Source: Frankia sp. AgB1.9 (GTDB lineage Bacteria; Actinomycetota; Actinomycetes; Frankiales; Frankiaceae). Taken from it: 37,253 nucleotides of DNA. A program made the translations under genes and the position numbers. The stretch is from positions 1 to 37,253 of the forward strand of contig NZ_JADWYX010000091.1 in the NCBI RefSeq assembly GCF_016786355.1. The letters run 5' to 3'. A model generated the notes under the pieces. The model searched no databases. It was not told the origin of the DNA and worked only from the letters and a program-made list of their open reading frames with translations. Shown here piece after piece: positions 31,296-37,253 of this stretch. The first letter of the stretch is position 1. Each line of letters opens with the position of its first letter.

Positions 31296-32228
31296 TCAGG
31301 CACAGGGTGTAACGCCCGGTACGCTCTGCGCACCGGGACTGGCGGCGCGGCGGCACAGGTGGTCCAGCAGCTCGCGAACGGCACCCGCGAGCCGGGCCTT
31401 GCGCCGGTGTAGCGCGACCATGTGAACGGTCGCATGGTCTCCAGCAATCGGACGAGTGTGGATCAGTCCGGTCCGCTCCAGCGGGTCGCCTCGCACGCTG
31501 AAGTCGGGAAGGATGGTCAGGCCGATCCCTTCGGCGACCATGAGCTTGCCCATCTCGGCGCCGTCGGTGGAGTTCCAGACCGCCGGTTGCTCGGCGCCGA
31601 AGAGGCGGTGGGCGAACCGGTGCATGAGGTAACCGGCGCGCATCGCGATGAACCGCTCGCCGCGCAGGTCCTCGACGGTGACCGCGTCCTCGTCGCACAA
31701 CCGGTGTCCCGCGGGGAGGACCACCACGGGCCTGCCGACGCACAGGACGATGACGTTCATGTCCGGCGGTGCGTCGTCGCCGTCCAGCAGGTTGACGAGC
31801 CCGAGGTCGAGTGTCCCCTCCTCCAGGCCGGTCTGGATCTCGTCCTGCTGCAGGTTGCGGACCTCGACGGTGGAGCCCGGCCACTGGTCCTGGAAGCCGT
31901 GGATCGCGGGTAGCAGCAGCGAGGCCGTTCCGGCGTTGACCGTCCCGATGCGCAGCTTGCGGCGGGCCGCGAGGCTGTCGCCGGCGGTGGCCTTCAGCCG
32001 GTCGACGGAGTCGAGCACATCGACGATGGGTTGCAGCAGCTCTCGTCCGGCTTCGCTGATTCGCGCCCCGGACCGGTGGCGGTCGAGCAGCTCGACGCCG
32101 AGCTCGCGCTCGAGCTTGCTGATCGCGTCGCTGAGCGCCGGCTGCGAGACGTGCATCCGCTCGCTGGCCCGGCGAAGGGAGCCGAACCTCGTCACGGCCG
32201 CGATGTACTCAAGCTGTTCGATGCGCAA
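31296..32228 (-). CDS. LysR-family transcriptional regulator
   Basis: A 310-residue LysR regulator. The N-terminal winged helix-turn-helix reads MRIEQLEYIAAVTRFGSLRR, then ASERMHVSQPALSDAISKLE. An effector domain follows from about residue 90 (RKLRIGTVNAGTASLLLPAI) with a late segment EGIGLTILPDFSV. The start is TTG at 32228, with GGAG at a spacing of 7. It is divergent from the sulfur-type monooxygenase operon, with a TCTA-N9-TAGA site between, so it likely activates that operon in response to a small sulfur compound, as CysB/Cbl-type regulators do. The effector is unknown. Confidence 0.93.
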   Translation of the reverse strand: MRIEQLEYIAAVTRFGSLRRASERMHVSQPALSDAISKLERELGVELLDRHRSGARISEAGRELLQPIVDVLDSVDRLKATAGDSLAARRKLRIGTVNAGTASLLLPAIHGFQDQWPGSTVEVRNLQQDEIQTGLEEGTLDLGLVNLLDGDDAPPDMNVIVLCVGRPVVVLPAGHRLCDEDAVTVEDLRGERFIAMRAGYLMHRFAHRLFGAEQPAVWNSTDGAEMGKLMVAEGIGLTILPDFSVRGDPLERTGLIHTRPIAGDHATVHMVALHRRKARLAGAVRELLDHLCRRAASPGAQSVPGVTPCA

Positions 32229-32309
32229 GGCGGGCTCCGTGATCGACGAATCCGAGTGGGGGATAGCCGAAGGCTGGCAGTCCGGGCCTCACGTCCGCTA
32301 GTCAACTTA

Positions 32310-32328
32310 GTCTATGGTTTAGCTAGAC
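32310..32328. promoter_or_regulatory. LysR-type binding site candidate
   Basis: GTCTA-N9-TAGAC is an interrupted palindrome of the T-N11-A type bound by LysR regulators. It lies 82 nt before the LysR start and 49 nt before the leader peptide, in an AT-rich patch (TTAGTCTATGGTTTAGCTAG). TATGGT within it may be a -10. Confidence 0.6.
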
Positions 32329-32376
32329 AAGCGCGACTGCAACACAGCCGTCGTGTGCCGGTAGGAGGACGTAGAC

Positions 32377-32448
32377 ATGGAGCGCCTGGGCCTGGTCGCC
32401 CGCCGCCACGTCGACCTCCTGCGTACCGCCAGCTGCCTCTGTTGGTGA
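32377..32448 (+). CDS. Cys-containing leader peptide (23 residues)
   Basis: ATG 32377 follows a strong TAGGAGG (32362-32368) and encodes MERLGLVARRHVDLLRTASC followed by Leu-Cys-Trp and a TGA stop. Short peptides of the form M...RRHVDLLR-x-(A/S)-S-x-(C) are a widely annotated actinobacterial leader-peptide type found before sulfur-assimilation and transport operons. There, ribosome stalling at Cys codons near the end is thought to control read-through. Here two Cys codons lie in the last four positions. The downstream genes are flavin monooxygenases of the organosulfur type, which supports cysteine- or sulfur-responsive attenuation. Confidence 0.8.
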   Translation: MERLGLVARRHVDLLRTASCLCW

Positions 32449-32647
32449 GCTGAAGCACCCGCGTGCCGCCGTCCGATGACGTGACGGTCTGAGCCGCCGC
32501 ACTTCCACCGGGTAGTCCTGATCCGCCAGCCGGACTCGACTGCCCAGGTCTTCTCCCGGCCGTCCTCCTTCGGCCGTCCTTCCCTGCTCGCGCACGCGGT
32601 CATCGTCGTCCGCCTGACTTCAGGCTGCCTCGTCCTGTGGAGAACCC
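32449..32647 (+). promoter_or_regulatory. Leader region between Cys peptide and monooxygenase genes
   Basis: About 200 nt without a gene. It holds CGGCCG at 32557-32562 and again at 32571-32576, 8 nt apart, which can form a hairpin and is also part of a direct repeat (CGGCCGTCCT twice). A C/T-rich stretch follows. This could be the attenuator linked to translation of the leader peptide; the alternative pairing has not been worked out. Confidence 0.4.
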
Positions 32648-34033
32648 ATGTCCCGCCCCGTTCGCCCGCTTGCCTTCGCGGCCTTCGTGATGAACACGAC
32701 CGGCCACATCATCCAGGGCACCTGGCGTCGCCCATCCGCCCACCAGACCGACTTCAACAGCCTCGAGCACTGGGTGAACCTCGCCCGCATCCTGGAGAAG
32801 GGCAGGTTCGACGCGATCTTCTTCGCCGACGTCGTCGGCCTCTACGCCCCCTACCGCGGCGACGAGCGCAAGTACTTCGAGGCCGGCCTGCAGGTACCGA
32901 GCAACGACCCGTCGGTGCTGGCCAGCGCGATCGCCTACGCCACCGAGAATCTCGGCATCGCGTTCACCGCGTCGATCCTGCAGGAGCATCCGTTCAACTT
33001 CGCCCGGCGCATCTCCACACTGGATCACGCCAGCAAGGGCCGGATCGCCTGGAACATCGTCACGAACTACCTGCCGAACGCGTCGCGGAACTTCGGGCTC
33101 GAGGGACTCACCAAGCACGACGAGCGCTACGCGTGGGCGGACGAGTACGTCGACGTCACGTACAAGCTCTGGGAAGGGTCATGGGAGGAGGACGCTCTCC
33201 GCCAGGACCGTGAGAGCGGGATCCACGCCGTCTACGACAAGGTCCACCGGATCAACCACGAGGGTCCGCGTTACAAGGTCGAGGGCCCGCATCTGGTGAG
33301 CCCGTCGCCGCAGCGCACGCCGCTGCTCTTCCAGGCCGGTGCGTCGGAGGCGGGCCGGGCGTTCGCCGCCCGCAACGCGGAGGCGGTGTTCATCACCTCG
33401 CCGAACATCCAGGCGGCCGCCCGCGACACCGCCGACATCCGCGCCCGTGCCGTGGCCGTTGGCCGACTTCCCGACGACATCCGGTTCTTCCAGGGTCTCT
33501 ACGTCGTTCCCGCCGCCACGGAGGCCGAAGCGAAGGCCAAGGCGGCCGAACTCGACGAGTGGATCGACTACGACGCGCAGCTGTCGCACATGTCCGGCGC
33601 GATCGGCATCGACTTCGGGCACGAGGACCTCGACACCCCGGTCGGAGAGATCCGCACCGAAGGCGTACAGAGCATCGTCGGCTGGATCAAGGATCTCGTC
33701 ACCGACCGGCCGGCGACCCTCCGCGATGTCGCGCATTACACCGCGACGAACACCCGCATCGTCGGAACGCCCGAGCAGATCGCCGACCGACTCGCGCAGT
33801 GGCAGGCCGCCGGGGTCGACGGCATCAATCTCATCAACGCCGAGATCCCGGGAAGCTACGCCGAGTTCGTCGACCACGTGATCCCGGTGCTGCGGGAACG
33901 CGGTCTCGTCCAGCGGGAGTACCGGCCGGGCACGCTGCGCCAGAAGCTCTTCGGCGGCGGCGATCGGCTCCCGGACCGCCATCCCGCCGCGCGCTACCGC
34001 GGCGCCTTCACGGCGCAGCCGGTAGGGCGGTAG
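32648..34033 (+). CDS. LLM flavin-dependent monooxygenase, DszA/NtaA/SnaA family (copy 1)
   Basis: A 461-residue FMN-dependent two-component monooxygenase. Family segments are LAFAAFVMNTTGHIIQGTWR, GRFDAIFFADVVGLY, STLDHASKGRIAWNIVTNYL with PNASRNFGL, and QRTPLLFQAGASEAGRAFAA. Length and order match DszA (sulfone), NtaA (nitrilotriacetate) and SnaA enzymes, which need a separate FMN reductase; none is encoded in the window. ATG 32648 follows GGAG. The Cys leader peptide, LysR regulator and substrate-binding lipoprotein make release of sulfur from an organosulfur compound the most likely role. The substrate is not determinable. Confidence 0.9.
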   Translation: MSRPVRPLAFAAFVMNTTGHIIQGTWRRPSAHQTDFNSLEHWVNLARILEKGRFDAIFFADVVGLYAPYRGDERKYFEAGLQVPSNDPSVLASAIAYATENLGIAFTASILQEHPFNFARRISTLDHASKGRIAWNIVTNYLPNASRNFGLEGLTKHDERYAWADEYVDVTYKLWEGSWEEDALRQDRESGIHAVYDKVHRINHEGPRYKVEGPHLVSPSPQRTPLLFQAGASEAGRAFAARNAEAVFITSPNIQAAARDTADIRARAVAVGRLPDDIRFFQGLYVVPAATEAEAKAKAAELDEWIDYDAQLSHMSGAIGIDFGHEDLDTPVGEIRTEGVQSIVGWIKDLVTDRPATLRDVAHYTATNTRIVGTPEQIADRLAQWQAAGVDGINLINAEIPGSYAEFVDHVIPVLRERGLVQREYRPGTLRQKLFGGGDRLPDRHPAARYRGAFTAQPVGR

Positions 34034-34039
34034 CGCACG

Positions 34040-35440
34040 GTGGCCGAGAAGAAGCGCCTCATCCTCAACCTGTTCGAGATGAACTGCGTCAGCCACATCA
34101 CCCACGGCCTGTGGCGGCTGCCGGACAACAACCGGGAGCGGTTCAACGACATCGAGTACTGGATCGAGCTGGCGAAGCTGCTGGAGGACGGCGGTTTCGA
34201 CGCCGTGTTCCTCGCCGACGTCGTGGGCACCTACGACGTGTTCCGCGGCTCGGCGGACACCTCGATCCGCGAAGGCCTCCAGATACCGAACAACGATCCG
34301 GCCGTCGTCGTGCCGGCGATGGCGGCGGTCACCAAACACCTCGGGTTCGGCATCACGTTCTCGACCACCTACGAGCCGCCGTTCGCCTGGGCTCGGCGGC
34401 TCAGCACCCTCGACCACCTCACCAAGGGCCGGGTCGGCTGGAACATCGTGACCTCCTATCTGCCCAATGCGGCCCGCAACTTCGGGCACTCCGGCGAGGT
34501 GGAGCACGACCACCGCTACGAGATCGCCGATGAGTACCTCGACGTCCTCTACAAGCTGTGGGAAGGCTCCTGGGACGACGACGCGATCCTCGCCGACCGC
34601 GAGGGCAACGTCTTCGCGGATCCAGCGAAGATCAGGGCGATCTTCCATCACGGCAAGCACTTCACCGTCGAGGGGCCACACCTGCCGTCGCCCAGCCGGC
34701 AGCGCACTCCGCTGCTGTTCTCCGCGACGGCCTCCGCCGCGGGCACCGCCTTCGCCGGAAAGCACACCGAGGTGGTCTTCACCGGCGGACCCACCAAGGA
34801 GTTCGTCCAGAAGACCATCGAGAACGTCCGCGCCGCCGCGGTCGAGGCCGGTCGCGCGGCGCACGACGTCCGCTTCGTCGCGATCGGCTCGGTGATTGTC
34901 GGGCGGACCCAGTCCGAAGCCGAGGCGAAGCGCGCCGAGTTCGACCGGCTCAGCAGCGTCGACGGCCAGCTGGCGCACGCGGCACTGCCCTGGGACCCGA
35001 CGGCCTACCCGCCGGAGACGAAGCTTGGCGACGTCATCGGCGAGGACGACGGCGGCATCGGTCGCTGGCGAGACGTCGACGGCGAGCAGACCGTCGGGGA
35101 ATTCCTCGCCGGCTTCAGCCAGGCCGGCCGGGGGCCCTTCGCCACCACCGGCACGCCCGAAAAGGTCGCCGACGACATCGAGTCGTGGCTCGACGACGTC
35201 GGCATCGACGGCATCAACCTGCTCCAGTACCACTCCTATGACACGGCCAAGGACTTCATCGAGCTGGTGGTCCCGGTGCTGCGCGAGCGAGGGCGGCTGC
35301 GCACTCATTACGACGAGTCGGAGAGCCTGCGCGACAGGGTCTTCGGCGCGGGCGACCGGCTCCCTGACCGTCACTACGGCGCCCGCTACCGAGGCGGCAC
35401 CCATCTTCCCGCCGATCGGGCGGCAGCTTTTTCAGGCTGA
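34040..35440 (+). CDS. LLM flavin-dependent monooxygenase, DszA/NtaA/SnaA family (copy 2)
   Basis: A 466-residue paralogue starting with GTG 6 nt after the stop of copy 1. Shared segments include GGFDAVFLADVVGTYDVFRG, STLDHLTKGRVGWNIVTSYL and RQRTPLLFSATASAAGTAFA, and both end with a GxGDRLPDRH-x-ARYRG motif. A longer insertion (GEDDGGIGRWRDVDGEQTVG) distinguishes it. Two such enzymes in one operon may act on consecutive steps or on related substrates. It depends on reduced FMN supplied from elsewhere. Confidence 0.9.
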   Translation: MAEKKRLILNLFEMNCVSHITHGLWRLPDNNRERFNDIEYWIELAKLLEDGGFDAVFLADVVGTYDVFRGSADTSIREGLQIPNNDPAVVVPAMAAVTKHLGFGITFSTTYEPPFAWARRLSTLDHLTKGRVGWNIVTSYLPNAARNFGHSGEVEHDHRYEIADEYLDVLYKLWEGSWDDDAILADREGNVFADPAKIRAIFHHGKHFTVEGPHLPSPSRQRTPLLFSATASAAGTAFAGKHTEVVFTGGPTKEFVQKTIENVRAAAVEAGRAAHDVRFVAIGSVIVGRTQSEAEAKRAEFDRLSSVDGQLAHAALPWDPTAYPPETKLGDVIGEDDGGIGRWRDVDGEQTVGEFLAGFSQAGRGPFATTGTPEKVADDIESWLDDVGIDGINLLQYHSYDTAKDFIELVVPVLRERGRLRTHYDESESLRDRVFGAGDRLPDRHYGARYRGGTHLPADRAAAFSG

Positions 35441-35490
35441 CTACAGCCGCGCCGAAATTTTCCAATAAACAGAGAAGAGAAAGAATTCAG

Positions 35491-37152
35491 ATGAAGACGC
35501 TCAGACGCCGACGCGGCGCGGTGCCGGGAACCGCCGCCGTCCTGGCGCTAGTGACCGGACTGGCTGCCTGCGGCGGCGGCTCGTCGAGCAGCGCCGCCGG
35601 CTCGTCCGGCAAGCCCGTGCAGGGTGGTGTCATCTCCTACGCCCACGTCCAGGAGCCGCCGTGCGTCTTCGGCGGGTGGATCCAGCAGGCCTACATCTCC
35701 CGCAACGTCCTCGACGGCCTCGTGGCCGAAGCCGATGACGGTTCGGTCGTCCCCTGGCTGGCGACGTCGTGGGAGAAGTCCGCCGACGGCCTGAGCTACA
35801 CGTTCACGCTGAAACCGGGCGTGAAGTTCACCGACGGGACTCCGCTCGACGCGGCCGCGGTCGCCTGGAACTTCGACTTCTGGGAGACACCGCCGGATCC
35901 CACCAGCGGCAACTCGACGGCGAAGGTCTCCCTCGACCCGTACTACAAGGGCGCGAAGGCCATCGACGCGACGCACGTCGAGATCGACCTGAACAAGCCC
36001 TACGGCGAGTTCCTGCGGCTCATCACCCAGGGCTACTTCGGTATCCAGTCGCCGACCGCCTTCAAGAAGGAAGGGCTCAAGAAGAACTGCGAGCAACCGA
36101 TCGGGTCGGGTGCATTCACCGTCGCGCAGTGGAAGCACGGTGAGGAGATCGTTCTCAAGCGGAACCCGAACTACACCTCCTGGCCGGCGAACGCCAAGCA
36201 CAAGGGCGCGGCCTACGTCGACGAGGTGGACTACAAGTTCGTCCCGGACAACGTCTCGCGGTACGCCTCGCTGGGCACCGGTCAGTCGCAGGTCGTCTAC
36301 GAGGTCCCGACCGCCCAGTGGAAGGACGCGCAGAGCAAGTACCAGACGATCAAGTACATCACCCCGGGCCATCCGCCGTCGTTCTTCCTCGACACGACGG
36401 ACGGCCCGTTCGCCGACAAGCTGGTCCGCCAGGCGTTCGCCTACGGCGCCGACCGCAAGGGCGCGGTCGAGGCCAGCTTCCACGGGGTCATTCCCTACGA
36501 GGGCAACCCCGCGGTGAGCCAGTCGACGCCGGGGTACAACGCGCAGGCCGCCCAGGACTACCCGTACGACGCGGCGAAGGCCAACGCGCTGCTGGACCAG
36601 GCCGGCTGGGTCAAGGGCGCCGACGGCATCCGGACCAAGGACGGCAAGCCGCTGACCATCAGGATCCCCTACGGCGCCGGAGTGATCCTCCCCCAGGAGG
36701 CAACGGCCGCTCTGCAGATCCTTCAGCAGCAGTGGAAGCAGGTCGGTTTCGACGTCAAGCTCATCCCGTTGACGCAGGCTGACCTGTTTGCCGGAAAGGA
36801 CTCGGCGCCAGGCACCTTCGACGCCTCGCCGTCGTACTGGACGAGCCCGAGCCCGGCGATCCTCTGGATCGTCTACCGGCCGTCGACGAAGGCCGAGCCC
36901 AACGGCAACAACGGTTCCTTCTTCAACGACGACCAGCTCTCGCAGGTGATCCAGTCAGCGAACGCCGAGCAGGACCCGGCGAAGTCAACTCCGCTCTACC
37001 AGCAGGCGCAGCAGATCGTCCAGGACAACGCGGCCGGCGTCGGGTTCTACACGCAGTACTCGCTGTACGCCTACTCGAAGAACCTGCACGACTTCTGGCT
37101 GGAGCGCAGCCAGGGCGAGCCGGTCTTCGCAGACGCCTACTACACCAAGTAA
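35491..37152 (+). CDS. ABC transporter substrate-binding lipoprotein, family 5 (peptide/nickel/opine type)
   Basis: A 553-residue extracytoplasmic solute receptor. The N-terminus is a lipoprotein signal: basic MKTLRRRRG, hydrophobic AAVLALVTGLAAC with Cys27 as lipidation site, then a GGGSSSS linker. The SBP_bac_5 fold follows: PWLATSWEKSADGLSYTFTL, KPGVKFTDGTPLDAAAVAWN, and later VRQAFAYGADRKG. ATG 35491 is preceded by a purine-rich stretch (AGAGAAGAGAAAG). It is the third structural gene after two organosulfur-type monooxygenases, and similar binding proteins (TIGR04028-like) are known beside LLM monooxygenases. It probably captures their substrate. The permease and ATPase genes should follow to the right. 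Confidence 0.93.
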   Translation: MKTLRRRRGAVPGTAAVLALVTGLAACGGGSSSSAAGSSGKPVQGGVISYAHVQEPPCVFGGWIQQAYISRNVLDGLVAEADDGSVVPWLATSWEKSADGLSYTFTLKPGVKFTDGTPLDAAAVAWNFDFWETPPDPTSGNSTAKVSLDPYYKGAKAIDATHVEIDLNKPYGEFLRLITQGYFGIQSPTAFKKEGLKKNCEQPIGSGAFTVAQWKHGEEIVLKRNPNYTSWPANAKHKGAAYVDEVDYKFVPDNVSRYASLGTGQSQVVYEVPTAQWKDAQSKYQTIKYITPGHPPSFFLDTTDGPFADKLVRQAFAYGADRKGAVEASFHGVIPYEGNPAVSQSTPGYNAQAAQDYPYDAAKANALLDQAGWVKGADGIRTKDGKPLTIRIPYGAGVILPQEATAALQILQQQWKQVGFDVKLIPLTQADLFAGKDSAPGTFDASPSYWTSPSPAILWIVYRPSTKAEPNGNNGSFFNDDQLSQVIQSANAEQDPAKSTPLYQQAQQIVQDNAAGVGFYTQYSLYAYSKNLHDFWLERSQGEPVFADAYYTK

Positions 37153-37158
37153 TCAAGA

Positions 37159-37253
37159 ATGACGACACTCCTCGAGGTCCCGGAGCCCGCGGTCGACCCC
37201 GCGGGGGGCGGGGGGGTTTTGCCCGCTGGCGCGGGCGGCGCTGGTGAGCGGGG
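37159..37253 (+). CDS. Start of next gene in the operon (partial)
   Basis: An ATG 6 nt after the preceding stop opens a frame (MTTLLEVPEPAVDPAGGGGV and on) that stays open to the right edge, about 31 residues. The position suggests the ABC permease of the binding protein, with a Gly/Pro-rich cytoplasmic N-terminus. The poly-G run at 37202-37216 could be a sequencing problem. The identity cannot be determined. Confidence 0.5.
   Translation, partial: MTTLLEVPEPAVDPAGGGGVLPAGAGGAGER

Noticed and set aside
30481..31884. A 467-residue minus-strand frame over the CDF-like and LysR genes
   Set aside because: It is another frame of the same strand as two genes with recognisable folds; its composition is Arg/Gly-rich noise.
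33179..35404. A 741-residue minus-strand frame across both LLM monooxygenase genes
   Set aside because: It spans two genes with clear family motifs and their junction; its translation has no domain.
1..37253. CRISPR arrays, rRNA genes, complete insertion sequences, replication origins
   Set aside because: No regularly spaced repeats, rRNA sequence, paired terminal repeats with a full transposase, or origin-like iterons were seen anywhere in the window.

Overview
The window is GC-rich DNA with many GTG starts, ATGA/GTGA gene overlaps and F420-type oxidoreductases. This points to an actinomycete. A Frankia-like or related soil actinobacterium is my guess, but nothing here fixes the genus.

Region 1 (1-17890) is the edge of a type I polyketide locus. 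A modular PKS runs off the left end on the minus strand. It has a decarboxylating KSQ loading module (malonyl-type AT, ACP), then an extension module with a methylmalonyl-type AT, a dehydratase that has lost its catalytic residues, and the start of a ketoreductase. Divergent and downstream genes look like tailoring and export functions: two coupled FAD hydroxylases, a TetR/MFS pair, an F420-type luciferase-fold oxidoreductase, a Rieske ferredoxin and two tandem paralogous P450s. Short TTAGCGG-like repeats lie before the hydroxylase operon, the ferredoxin and the P450 pair, which suggests one shared regulator.

Region 2 (17890-19580) is a scar. It holds a small membrane-protein gene, unassigned coding debris, the 3' half of a tRNA-Arg gene (a typical integration-site remnant) and a piece of an aldehyde dehydrogenase.

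Region 3 (19580-25260) is a TetR-controlled locus. On the minus strand, P450, DapB-like oxidoreductase, a substrate-binding protein without signal peptide, and a decayed second DapB-like gene are all joined by 4-nt overlaps. On the plus strand are TetR, a 35-codon ORF and an SDR, also joined by 4-nt overlaps. A strong palindrome sits between the two operons. I consider this the best candidate for an undescribed system.

Region 4 (25450-30320) has a transposase fragment, an ABC exporter operon (small membrane protein, ATPase, permease, DUF2218 protein) divergent from a histidine kinase/response regulator pair, then a probable toxin-antitoxin pair with a leaderless promoter.

Region 5 (30640-37253) has a short CDF-like membrane protein and a LysR regulator. 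Divergent from the regulator is a sulfur-acquisition-type operon: a Cys-containing leader peptide, two DszA/NtaA-type flavin monooxygenases, a lipoprotein substrate-binding protein and the start of another gene at the right edge.
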